Assembly: GCF_029633865.1 (NCBI RefSeq)
Contig: NC_079213.1
Span: forward strand, 102,634,923 to 102,698,922
Reading direction: 5' to 3'
Source of the DNA: Lampris incognitus
Lineage: Eukaryota; Chordata; Actinopteri; Lampriformes; Lampridae
Length of the DNA stretch: 64,000 bases
How positions within the stretch are numbered: the first letter of the stretch is position 1; every line of letters starts with the position of its first letter. The notes beneath the pieces are model-generated. The model saw nothing but the letters and a program-made list of their open reading frames with translations, was not told the DNA's origin and searched no databases. Below are positions 43,986 through 55,098 of the stretch, in pieces. A program made the position numbers and the translations under genes.

Positions 43986-44211
43986 ACCTGTCAAATCAAT
44001 GATCTTGTATTTTCACTGGTTTAATGTGTAAATACTGCTGTAAAAGTCAGTCAAAATGCCAAAACAAAGTGGTGTAAAGAAGGTGTGTTCATTATGAAAC
44101 GTGCCAAGGATGAATTTCATGCATTTTGCAAGTTTTGCCGCCAAGCCGATGTTGACATGCACAGCAAAGGAAAGGGAGTTATTGACCGGCATACAGGTCG
44201 TTCCCAGATAG

Positions 44212-44626
44212 CAAAATTGCTTGGACCCGTCCCACACCTGACACTTTCATCCGGCCCACATACTGCATGGAATGATGGCACTTGGGCAGTCCGCTCCTGT
44301 TTCCCAGATCTGGGCCAGAACCAAGCCATAGCAATACTGCATGTGCCACATATTTGCCAAAGGTGGCCCATATCTGTTTTGTGGTATTTGGGCCATATTC
44401 ACCATTTACCACACGGGCCACTTCAGGGTCACATCCAGATTACATGTTGCCGTGAGCACCGTAACTTTGCCAAAAAAAGGCCCGCATTTGATTTGGCATA
44501 TTTGGACCATATTTGCGATTATACATGTGGGCTACTTCAGGCTCACATCCATTTTGTCAGGGCCAGAAGAAGGCCATCAGTGCCGCATCACTGCCTGAAG
44601 TGGCCCACATCCAGATGCTATCTGGA
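44212..44626. mobile_element. TIR element with internal duplication, copy 2
   Basis: Begins CCAGATAGCA and ends TGCTATCTGG, a perfect 10-base inverted terminus. It carries the same two internal repeat blocks as copy 1 plus about 30 extra bases near 44315-44345. Target duplication not evident. Confidence 0.8.
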
Positions 44627-44639
44627 TTAAAACAAGAAT

Positions 44640-44710
44640 GATAGTTGGTCAAATATTTATTTTAGCCTTCCTCAGCCTCACCGGCCACCTAGCCATCTTT
44701 AACTATGTTT

Positions 44711-44747
<37 letters not shown>

Positions 44748-45325
44748 AAAAGTAGCACCACAGCAGTGTGTTGTGTCATCTTGTGACAGGAAAGACACCA
44801 GAGAATCATCAACACCGGTCGTGTCTCAGCTTGTTGTGAGGCAGCAGGACTGACTCAGAGCCCTGCTTCAGATCACGTCATCCCGAAATCCAAGTCTTTC
44901 AAAACCCCCCATCTTAACTAATCAGTGAACAAAAATTTTCCAAAAGTGTCTGGGGAATTTTCCACACTTCCAGATATAGCAATTTGGAAACGTGAACAGC
45001 GGAGGAGACTCGAGATTGACGTGTATTTATTGATCCATTGGCAGTTTTTTTTGTTCCTTTTTAGAATGACAATCCCATCCAAAGAAGTAATCAACAACCC
45101 CTCAAGATCCTGCCTAAGGGCGGATATGGCTTTAAACACACACACGCACATACGCACAGATGACACTGAAACAATATTGACGGTGTAAATTCTATGGCTA
45201 TATCTTGAAGAGTGTAAACCCTGTGTGTGACTCATCTGATCCGAATCTTAAATATTTATAAAGGAAAGACTGGATAAGATTAAAAAAAAAGAGCAACATT
45301 AACAACAGCGGAACAAGAAGCGTTT
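44640..45325. other. Spacer with (CT)n at 44714-44746
   Basis: Apart from 16 CT units I see no repeat or exon with good splice sites. It lies just beyond the likely 3' end of the candidate gene at 45861-50162. Confidence 0.35.
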
Positions 45326-45897
45326 AGCGTATGCAAAATTTTAATTAACAGCAGAATCTACAAAACATTTTCAAAATAAATTACATATGGATTTGTCCCA
45401 TACGATTCTGTATTTGTACAACATTCGAACACATGAATTGACAAAACATTTCACATCTGGTTGTTGCGTCAGATGTGCGAGCGTTGCTCTCCTCTCCGGT
45501 CATGTGCATGCCTGAGAAGGGGGCAGTAAACCTGAGAGCATCATCTGAAAATGTAAAACTTGGCAACTTATAAAACCCTTTTTAAGTTTGCCCATTCCAG
45601 ATCCCGACTCATTCACACTGGCTTTGGTTTCACATTTGAGAGCGGGGGGGGGGGGACCTCCTTTGGCACTTTTATATTGCACTATAGTCTTTCCCAGCTG
45701 AGTATGTACAATCCTTTGCTGAATCCAGAAAGCTGCACTTTTGCAGGATTTTCGGTCGGGGGGAAAAAGGTTCTCTCTCCTTTTGAATTCAATCCCTTTA
45801 AACCTGAGAGTCCACATTCCCAGAGTCTTCCCGGTCTGGATGTGTCTCTCGGGATGGCTGTCAGCTGATATGTATGATGTCATCATTCTCCGGAACT
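45326..45897 (-). CDS. Candidate last exon plus 3' UTR of unrecognised gene
   Basis: An acceptor (GTCATTGCAG) precedes a short frame ending VPENDDIIHIS then TGA at 45863-45861. The roughly 530 bases beyond it have no long frame in this phase and contain ATTAAA at about 45345 (minus sense), compatible with a 3' untranslated region. Only 11 residues are coding here, so support is modest. Linkage to the exon at 50077-50162 is inference. Confidence 0.3.
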
Positions 45898-45904
45898 CTG
45901 CAAT

Positions 45905-46417
45905 GACACAGACGAGGAACAATATTCACTTACAACCCTGAGTTTACATGACTAGCTTAATATATCTTTTAATTGTGATATTAAAGCTTCAGTCTTCGAC
46001 CTTTGTCCGTTAGTGAGTGGTTATTTTATTCATCTGAGAGGTGGAGGTGATGTGGTGGTGGTACTGGACAAGACGGTCAATATTCCAGTAGAACAGTGTT
46101 GTGATATAGTGGATGTAGGAGGCAGAGAGAAACAGACTTGTTGACTCTGATTTTCTGGGACTACAAACCAGGTGTAGCAGCCATTGTGGCTGGTGTGCCA
46201 TCAGCTAAGCAGGAAACAGTTCCCATCCTTGTCAAAATGGATCCTGGGACCAAAGCTAACACAGACAGTCTAACGTAGTACACACTACATCACACTATAT
46301 GGGAACACTGTTGTACAGTTATATTGGTTGTCATGGACACATCAGCATCCCGTTTCAGTTTTATTTTCCAACACACACGTGTTTGCCGCTGCACCAGTGT
46401 CCATCCTACCCAGTCAA
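45905..46417. other. Spacer / intron, nothing certain
   Basis: A minus-strand open frame at 46201-46010 lacks convincing splice sites and does not resemble a protein family I know. Confidence 0.3.
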
Positions 46418-46430
46418 AACATTTCTACAG

Positions 46431-46858
46431 GGCGTCTGGGTAGCACGGTGGTCTAATCTGTTGCCTACCAACATGGGGATCTCCGGTTCAAATCCCCGTG
46501 TTACCTCCGGCTTGGTCAGGCGTCCCTACAGACACAATTGGCTGTCTGCGGGTGGGAAGCCAGATGTGGGTATGTGTCCTGGTTGCTGCACTAGCACCTC
46601 CTCTGGTCGGTCGGGCACCTATCGGGGGGGAGAGGGAACTGGGGGGAATAGCGTGATCCTCCCAGATGCTACGTCCCCTTGGTGAAACTCCTCACTGCCA
46701 GCTGAAAAGCGACTGGCAACTCCACATGTATCGGAGGAGGCATGTGGTAGTCTGCAGCCCTCCCCGGATCAGCAGAGGGGGTGGATCAGTGACTGGGACG
46801 GCTCAGAAGAGTGGGGTGATTGGCCAGGTACAATTGGGGAGAAAAGGGGGTGGGGGGG
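46431..46858 (+). mobile_element. SINE family B, full length, with target duplication
   Basis: Complete copy flanked by AACATTTCTACAG at 46418-46430 and 46859-46871, an exact 13-base duplication. It is the best copy in the window for defining the ends of family B, about 428 bases. Confidence 0.92.
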
Positions 46859-46971
46859 AACATTTCTACAGTAGTATACAGAGACTGGAGAGAGTCTCCA
46901 CCTATGGTAAAGATGACTGGTAGTGTTATGGAGGTTTAATAAGAGAAGAAAGACAAAGCCAAAAACACAGA

Positions 46972-47132
46972 GCAAGAGAGAGAGAGAGAGAGAGAGAGGC
47001 AGAGAGAGAGACAGAGAGACAGAGATAGACAGAGACAGGCAAAGAGAGAGAAACAGAGAGACAGAGAAATAGAGATAGACAGAGACAGACAGAGACACTC
47101 GCACAGAGAGACGAAGAGAGAGACAGAGAGAG
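46972..47132. repeat. GA/CAGA-rich tract
   Basis: Imperfect GAGA and CAGAGA units abutting the start of the LINE piece at 47133. Confidence 0.85.
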
Positions 47133-48840
47133 GGCTGAATTAGGCCAATATCCATTACTGATCAAAATACAGAAAAGGGCAATCAAAGTCTGGCAACATT
47201 TGAAAAACAGTGACCCCCACTCAGACCATTACAAAGCCTTGCAATACCAAAAGTTGAGGAAAACCAGTCCCCTCACTCAACTGGTCCTGATGCTCAGTTC
47301 ACTAACAAACACGAACACTTCACAGCCTCAGGTCCAGAACATCAGAATCCATCAAATTATAACTCAAGAAAAACTAAATTGTATTACTTATTGGGACACA
47401 CAAACTAAAAACCATCAAAATGCAGTGCTATCTGGGACCAAAAAGACAGCACACTGTGGCATAATATCTGCACACAGTGACAGATACCAAACTGAGAACC
47501 ACCTCGACAAAGTACGGACTCAGTGAGCATGGCCGACACAGACATCCTTCTGGGAGAGGGGAAGACAAACTAGCCATCCTACTGGCAGAGGAGAAGACAA
47601 ACTAGCCATCCCACTGGGAGAGGAGAAGACAAACTAGCCATCCCACTGGGAGAGGAGAAGACAAACTAGCCATCCTACTGGGAGAGGAGAAGACAAACTA
47701 GCCATCCTACTGGGAGAGCAGAAGACAAAGTAGCCATCCTACTGGGAGAGGAGGAGACAAACTAGCCATCCCACTGGGAGAGCAGAAGACAAAGTAGCCA
47801 TCCTACTGGGAGAGGAGGAGACAAACTAGCCATCCCACTGGGAGAGCAGAAGACAAACTAGCCATCCCACTGGGAGAGCAGAAGACAAAGTAGCCATCCT
47901 ACTGGGAGAGGAGGAGACAAACTAGCCATCCCACTGGGAGAGGAGAAGACAAACTAGCCATCCCACTGGGAGAGGAGAAGACAAACTAGCCATCCCACTG
48001 GGAGAGGAGAAGACAAACTAGCCATCCTACTGGGAGAGGAGAAGACAAACTAGCCATCCTACTGGGAGAGGAGAAGACAAATTAGCAATCTTACTGGGAG
48101 AGGAGGAGACAAACTAGCAATCCTACTGGGAGAGGAGAAGACAAACTAGCCATCCCACTGGGAGAGGAGAAGACAAACTAGCCATTCTACTGGGAGAGCA
48201 GAAGACAAACTAGCCATCCCACTGGGAGAGGAGAAGACAAACTAGCCATCCTACTGGGAGAGGAGGAGACAAACTAGCTATCCTACTGGAAGAGGAGACA
48301 AACTAGCCATCCCACTGGGAGAGGAGAAGACAAACTAGCCATCCCACTGGGAGAGGAGGAGACAAACTAGCCATCCTACTGGGAGAGGAGGAGACAAACT
48401 AGCCATCCTACTGGGAGAGGAGGAGACAAACTAGCCATCCTACTGGGAGAGGAGGACAAACTAGCCATCCTACTGGAAGAGAAGACAAACTAGCCATCCT
48501 ACTGGGAGAGGAGGAGACCAACTAGCCATGCCACTGGGAGAGGAGAAGACAAACTAGCCATCCTACTTGGAGAGGAGAAGACAAAATAGCCATCCTTCTG
48601 GGAGAGGAGGAGACAAACTAGCTATCCTACTGGAAGAGAAGACAAACTAGCCATCCCACTGGGAGAGGAGGAGACCAACTAGCTATCCTACTTGGAGAGG
48701 AGAAGACAAACTAGCCATCCTACTGGGAGAGGAGAAGACAAACTAGCCATCCTACTGGGAGAGGAGAAGACAGCTGCAATACAGCAGCCAAATATATTGT
48801 TGCATGTCACAATCTGAGGGACAGTGAGTGAGCACCTGTC

Positions 48841-48873
<33 letters not shown>

Positions 48874-49178
48874 ACCCACCTACACATGCACCCACACACC
48901 TACATGCACGCAAGCACACACACGTTTCTTCCCTTTCTATTTTTTGTTCTTCTCTTCTTTGTCCTTCAAGTTCAATTACGTTTGCACTACTAAATGTATT
49001 GTTAAATTGGATAGTTGATTGTTTGTTTTTAACAATACAGCAACTTTTTTCTTTTTTCTATTATAGTTTGTATGTTATAAACTGTACTGTACTGTTTTGT
49101 ACCACCTTGTGCTTTGGCATTACTGTGTAACTGAATATGGTCATGCCAATAAAGCCCTGCTGAATTGAACTGAATTGA
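47133..49178 (+). mobile_element. LINE 3' part with an internal minisatellite
   Basis: 47133-47540 encodes, with stops and small shifts, AELGQYPLLIKIQKRAIKVW, SDPHSDHYKALQYQKLRKTS, QNIRIHQIITQEKLNCITYW and TKLRTTLTK-like text: the carboxyl-terminal part of a fish LINE ORF2. The 3' untranslated end at 48775-49178 finishes GGTCATGCCAATAAAGCC then TGAATTGAACTGAATTGA. Between them the coding region is replaced by a 1.2 kb tandem array described separately. A CA run lies at 48841-48867. Confidence 0.75.
47541..48772 (+). repeat. 32-bp minisatellite (about 38 copies)
   Basis: Unit: CATCCTACTGGGAGAGGAGA followed by AGACAAACTAGC. Copies vary at CCTACTGG/CCCACTGG, GAGGAGAAG/GAGGAGGAG/GAGCAGAAG and ACAAACTAG/ACAAAGTAG; a few units are 28-29 bases. 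A 64-base double unit (GCAGAAGACAAAGTAG-type then GAGGAGACAAACTAG-type) recurs three times at about 47717-47935. Because 32 is not a multiple of 3, no long frame is kept. Confidence 0.95.
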
Positions 49179-50076
<898 letters not shown>

Positions 50077-50162
50077 CTGTTTGAGGATGTGAAATGTGTC
50101 GCACTGAGCGAATCTGATTGAGGGAACCTCAAAAGCCACACTGCCCTTCCTGAAAATAATCT
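50077..50162 (-). CDS. Candidate internal exon of unrecognised gene
   Basis: Acceptor TTTTTTCTTTCCAG, 86 bases, donor ACAG/GTGATC. With two bases carried over it encodes IIFRKGSVAFEVPSIRFAQC and then DTFHILKQ without a stop; the other two frames are unattractive. The polypyrimidine tract is good and the product looks protein-like, but I do not recognise a family. It may belong with the terminal exon at 45897-45861. Confidence 0.4.
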
Positions 50163-50361
50163 CTGGAAAGAAAAAATAAAACTCAGAGCACAGATGTGTG
50201 GCTCCTTTTGTCTATAACGTACCGTCAACCCTGCCACTAAAACAGCCATCTCAGAGAACAGTCACACCAGCGTTAACGTCTCCATCATTCTCTGTTAAGG
50301 TTCTCGTCATTGCTTTCCAGTGACAAGAGCGATAGATACGAAATATTAAATATTGTGATTT

Positions 50362-50796
50362 TTCCCCCCTCTTTTCTCCCCAGTTGTATCCAGCCAATTA
50401 CCCCACTCTTCCGACCCGTCCGGGTCACTGTGCCGCCCCCTCTGCCGATCCAGGGAGGGCTGCAGACTACCACATGCCTCCTCCGATACATGTGGAGTCG
50501 CCAGCCGCTTCTTTTCACCTGACAGTGGGGAGTTTCGCCAGGGGGACATAGCGCGTGGGAGGATTACGCTATTCCCCCCAGTTCCCCCTCCCCCTCCGAA
50601 CAGGCACCCCGATCGACCAGAGGAGGCGCTGGTGCAGTGACCAGGACACACACCCACATCCGGCTTCCCACCGGCATACATGGCCAATTGTGTCTGTAGG
50701 GACGCCTGACCAAGCCAGAGGTAACACGGGGATTCAAACCAGCAATCCCTGTGTTGGTAGGCAATGGAATAGACCGCCACGCCACCCGGACGCCCA
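50362..50796 (-). mobile_element. SINE family B, full length
   Basis: Minus-oriented complete copy: 3' end TTTTCTCCCCAGTTG on the left, head GGTGGCGTGGCGGTC (minus sense) on the right. Flanks AAATATTGTGA and AAACATTGTGA are an 11-base duplication with one mismatch. Confidence 0.88.
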
Positions 50797-50871
50797 AACA
50801 TTGTGAAATATTAAGGGATTACTGTTAGTGTCACATATTGACATGACAATACATGACATGTACAATACATG

Positions 50872-51005
50872 CTTAAGATGGAGCTGCCAGGGAAGAGGAA
50901 AATAGGAAGGCCAAAGAGGAGGTTTATGGATGTGGTGAGGGAGGACATGTAGGTGGCTGGTGTGACAAAGGAAGATGCAGACAACAGGAAGACCTGTAAC
51001 GGGGA
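50872..51005 (+). pseudogene. Fragment of AGT-tailed LINE
   Basis: GAGCTGCCAGGGAAGAGGAA, GAGGAGGTTTATGGATGTGG and GTGGCTGGTGTGACAAAGG match the carboxyl-coding end of the LINE at 24383-24595. GAAGAC-rich sequence follows to 51062. Confidence 0.65.
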
Positions 51006-51064
51006 GGAAGACGGCAAAGAAGAAGACGACAAAGAAGAAGATGAAGACGAAAAAGAAGACTTGT

Positions 51065-51417
51065 TAGTGTCATGTACTAAGCCTTAAAACTAGACAACAT
51101 TGCAAGCTTTAAATTATGCTGATGTATAACTCTTCATCGGATAAATTATACAACTTTACATTACGTCTCATTCACGTGACTCTTCATCCAAATAGACGAA
51201 CAACATCAAGGCCTCGGTGGTCCACCTGGGAGAGGGGTACCACATAAGGCTGAGTCCTCATCCTTACCGAAGAGCACTAGGTTCTAACCCGAAGCCTTTA
51301 CTGCAAGTCATCCCCCCTCTCCCCCTGTCTTTCCTGTCTCTCTACGGTCACCATCAAATACAGTGAAAAATGCCACAGAAAAAAAAGATTTAACAACATC
51401 TAAATGGAGATTACTGA
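51065..51417. other. Spacer, nothing recognised
   Basis: GTGGTCCACCTGGGAGAGGGG and AGTCATCCCCCCTCTCCCCC may be part of a retroelement 3' region; not certain. Confidence 0.3.
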
Positions 51418-51428
51418 ATAGAAAATCG

Positions 51429-51797
51429 CAGCATGGCAGCGCAGTTGTTCGCGAGGTCGCCTCGCAGCAAGAGGGTCCTGGGTAATTCAACCTTGGGGGT
51501 CATCCCGGGTCATCCTCATGTTCTCCCCGTGTCTGCGTGGGTTTCCTCTGGGTGCTCTGGTTTCCTCCCACAGTCCAAAGACATGTAGGTCAGTTGAATC
51601 AGCCATACTAAATTGTACCTAGGTGTGAATGTGTGCATGTGTGTGTGTGTCTGTGTGTGTGTGTGCGTGTTGGCCCTGTGATGGATTGGCAGCCTGTCCA
51701 GGGTGTCTCCCCGTCTGCCACCCGAGGACTGATGGGATAGGCTCCAGCACCCCTGCAACCCTAATTAGGATAAGTGGCTTGGAAAATGGGTGGATGG
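51429..51797 (+). mobile_element. SINE family A, complete, with target duplication
   Basis: Flanked by an exact 11-base repeat AATAGAAAATC at 51418-51428 and 51798-51808. The head is diverged (GCATGGCAGCGCAGTTGTTC) and the B box has been lost by a small deletion (GGTCCTGGGTAATTC). Confidence 0.88.
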
Positions 51798-51809
51798 AAT
51801 AGAAAATCC

Positions 51810-52517
51810 TATTTAGGTTAGGCCGAAGCTTTAAATTATTTCCCAACATGGAGTCAAATTAACTGCAATGGAAAAAAAACATGACAATTAGTGTTTTAAC
51901 GGATGAAATTTCATCTCCGCGCTACTAGCCGCCTACACAGTCACTGACCACATTAATCAGATTTGTTGTTCAGCAGAGCGGGTGAAGGATCCTCATAACA
52001 ACGTCATTTGGACAGAAGGAGGATTTACAAAATTACACTGCTCAAATTGACCAACAAGATACTAATGAGAGGAAGTCACTTTGTCCCAAAAAGCTTCTGG
52101 CAATTAGAAGTCTCCGGAAAGACATGTGAGGGCAAATTCAGTCTGAAATCTTCCTTTCAACATAATGGCCTGAAACTGAGACCATACTCTCCCCAAACAC
52201 TCTTGACAGCCAATGAGGGGCGAAGCAATGACGGGAAGCAATTTGATTTCACTAAATGGCGAAATTGTAAAATAATGGAGGAATCTGTTAAAGCCACATG
52301 GTTATCATCCACAGTTTAACAGACATGGGGATATGAAGAGGTGTCTTTCCTGTTGTAGAGAAAATGAAGATACTGGCTGTTAAGTCATCATCTAAACCAG
52401 TGATGTGCAACCATCTGCCATGTGTGGGTTCTGACAGTGACTCGTTCTACCTTAAAGGTAGAATGAGGAGGAGTTTCCTAAAAATCAATGTAGAGACTCA
52501 TATAAAAATAATCCCTC
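51810..52517. other. Spacer, nothing certain
   Basis: A plus-strand frame at 52008-52319 is open but has no splice sites or recognisable motif; I do not call it. Confidence 0.3.
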
Positions 52518-52519
52518 TC

Positions 52520-52970
52520 CTGTCCGGGTAGCGTAGCAGTCTATTCCATTGCCTACCAACACGAGGATCTCTGGTTCGAATCCCTGTGTTACCTCCAGCT
52601 TGATCGGGCGTCTCTATACAGACACAATTGCCCGTGCCTGCGGGTGGGAAGCCGGATGTGGGTATGTATCCTGGTCGCTACACTAGTGCCTCCTCTGGTC
52701 GGTCGGGGTGCCTGTTCGGGAGGGAGGGGGAACTGGGGGCAATAATGTGATCCTCCTACGTGCTACGTCCCCCTGGTGAAACTCCTCACTGTCAGGTGAA
52801 AAGAAGCAGCTGGTGACTCCACATGTATCAGAGGGGACATGGTAGTCTGCAGCCCTCCCCAGATCGGCGGAGTGGGTGGAGCAGCGAGCGGGACGGCTCG
52901 GAAGAGTGGGGTAATTGGCCAGGTACAACTGGGGAGAAAAAGGGGGAAAATACAAATAAATAAATAAATA
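52520..52970 (+). mobile_element. SINE family B, full length
   Basis: GTCCGGGTAGCGTAGCAGTC, GGTTCGAATCCCTG, the CACTGTCAGGTGAAAAG block, and the end ACTGGGGAGAAAAAG followed by an AAAT run. Confidence 0.85.
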
Positions 52971-53092
52971 AAAGATTTCAAATGTAACGGAGCCCATGGA
53001 GGAAACGTGTCGAGTCTGCCATGAAAGGAAAGAGGAAGACACCTGCGTGTCAAATGCAGAAGCACTAGCGACAGAGGCTAAAATAGAAAGCT

Positions 53093-53268
53093 TGTGGCGG
53101 ACACTAGGGGCTATGCCTCTCACCCAGCAGGACTGTGAGCTGGGGGCGTGGTTTACGTTCCCGGGCTTGCTGGTGCAGGGTTGTTCCTGCTTTAGTTTTG
53201 GTTTTGGAGCTGAGGAATAAACAGCAAACTCGCCTTCGTCTCCTGTGTTTTTTCCTTATCCTGGCACA
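53093..53268 (+). repeat. 5' LTR of Ty3/gypsy element
   Basis: 176 bases starting TGTGGCGGACAC and ending CTGGCACA. A GAGGAATAAACAGC stretch carries an AATAAA signal. It differs from the 3' LTR at two positions near its right end. Left flank ends AGCT. Confidence 0.95.
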
Positions 53269-53288
53269 TTGGTGACCCCGAATTGAAC

Positions 53289-54015
53289 ATGTTTGGAGCA
53301 GAAGATGAGTGTGAATCCACTTCACGCCGCCCCAACTCTCACAGCCGGCCGTTCTCGCTGCGGCTGTGAAACTCCCAGAGTTCTGGCAGAGCGACCCGGC
53401 TTCGTGGTTCCAGCATGTCGAGGCGCTGTTCCACCTGCGTGGAATCTCCGCGGACGACTCCAGATACTATCTGGTCGTCGCTGCGCTGGACCAGCAGTCC
53501 ACACGCCGGGCCATGCAGCTGTTGCGCGCCCCTCCGCAACACGATAAATACGTCGCCCTCAAACATCTTCTGCTCCGGAGGTACAGTCTATCTGCCGCAG
53601 AGAGGGCAGATAGAATCCTTTCCTTATCCGGTTGGACAATATGCTGTCGCTGCTAGGCTCGGACGAAGGTGGGTTCCTTTTCCCGCACGTTTTCCTGCGC
53701 CAGCTCCCGTCTCCTGTGCGCGCGGCTTTGGCTAACTCCCCGTGTCTGGCCGCTGGTGACTGCCTAGGTTTGGCTGAGGAGGCCGATCGGGTCCTGCTGG
53801 CTACCAGACGGTTCTCTGTGCAGAGTGTGGCATCGGAGCCTCTGCAGCCGGCGTCGGAGGACTGGGACCCGGCAGTGGTGGCTGGAGTAACTGCCCGGAG
53901 ATGGTGCGGGAGAGGCCTCTGTTTCTTCCACCAGCGGTTCGGCGGCAAGGCGAGGCGCTGCGTCCCTCCGTGCACGTTCGAGGCGGCGGGAAACTCCAGG
54001 GCCAGCGCTCAGTAG
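53289..54015 (+). pseudogene. gag of the gypsy element, frameshifted
   Basis: Starts MFGAEDECES, then shifts within 80 bases. The main capsid-like text KLPEFWQSDPASWFQHVEAL, then YYLVVAALDQQSTRRAMQLL, is in a second frame to about 53640. The remainder (RQLPSPVRAALANSPCLAAG, ADRVLLATR) is in a third frame to 54015. This matches the capsid of the Ty3/gypsy group, which packages element RNA. A degenerate cysteine-histidine stretch (CFFHQRFGGKARRCVPPC) stands where a zinc knuckle is expected. At least two frameshifts. Confidence 0.85.
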
Positions 54016-55098
54016 CAGCTGTGGGCGCTGGCGGACGTAGTGAGCTGCTCTTCATTAAGGACACGATGTCCTAACGGTTCGTCCATTGCGACGTTTGGCA
54101 CAAGGTTGGTGACTGTTTGTTTCTACGGGCGCCATTTTGAGTGGGACTTTGTAGTCGCCGCCATTACTGTTCCTATTATCGGCGCGGATTTTCTGTGTGC
54201 TAATGGTCCGCTTGTTGATGTTGCAAACCGCCGTTTAATTGATGCTGTGTCTTTCGCCACTGTTCCGTGCGAGACAGGGGGAGCCGGGCCGTTAACACAC
54301 GCTAACGTTTTAGCATTAGGGGATGTTTTTCAGCGTTTGCTGGCGGATTTTCCATCGGTGACTACGCCTGCCTTTTCCACCGCGGCTACTAAACACGGGG
54401 TAGAACATTTCATTCCCACTGTGGGACCGCCAGTTTTTGCGCGCACGCGTTGCCTCGACGCGGTAAAATTGGCTACAGCTAAGGAGGAGTTCGCCATCAT
54501 GGAGCGTCTGGGTATAGTGAGGCGTTCCAACAGCCCGTGGGCCTCGCCGCTTCACATGGTGCCCAAGGCGGATGGGTCGTGGCGGCCTTGCGGCGACTTT
54601 CGCCGCCTGAACAACGTCACCGCCAATGACCGCTATCCCATCCCACACATACAGGACTTTTCCATACGCCTGGCGGGTACCACTATCTTCTCTAAGGTGG
54701 ACCTGGTGCGCGGCTATCATCAGGTCACCCCGTTTGGGCTTTTTGAGTTCATGCGCATGCCTTTTGGCTTGAAGGGGGCAGCGCAAACCTTTCAGAGGCT
54801 GATGGACTCGGTGTTGCGTGACCTTGATTTCGTGTTCGTTTATCTTGACGACATATTAGTGGCCAGTCCGTCAGCTGAAGAGCACCTGGCGCACCTGAAA
54901 CAGGTTTTCCGTCGTCTGGACGAACACGGCCTGATAATCAACCCGGCCAAGTGTCAGTTTGGACTGCCGGTGATTGACTTCTTGGGTCACCGCATTTCGC
55001 CGCAAGGCGCGGTCCCGTTGCCTTCTAAGGTGCGAGCGGTGGCGGAATTTCCCCGCCCGGTCTCTGTTAAGGCTTGCAGGAATTCTTGGGCATGGTGA
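54016..55098 (+). pseudogene. pol part 1: protease remnant and reverse transcriptase
   Basis: The beginning ([10 protein letters not shown], then a stop) is the start of a retropepsin; the catalytic D[ST]G segment is absent and the sequence jumps to the later half of the protease ([18 protein letters not shown]). The reverse transcriptase follows: [52 protein letters not shown] (motif A), [20 protein letters not shown] (motif B) and [11 protein letters not shown] (motif C, both Asp present). About a dozen residues are missing between motifs A and B without loss of frame. The frame ends at 55098 after a one-base loss near 55073. Confidence 0.9.

Noticed and set aside
46010-46201. Minus-strand exon candidate
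   Set aside because: No convincing acceptor or donor, and the sequence reads plausibly in more than one frame.
47541-48772. CRISPR-like array of 32-base repeats
   Set aside because: Units are contiguous with no unique spacers, the host is a vertebrate and the flanks are LINE sequence.
52008-52319. A 103-residue plus-strand gene
   Set aside because: Open by length only; no splice sites, no recognisable motif, and base composition is like the surrounding spacer.
53340-54064. Minus-strand frames across gag
   Set aside because: GC-rich antisense shadows of gag; the plus strand has the recognisable capsid text.
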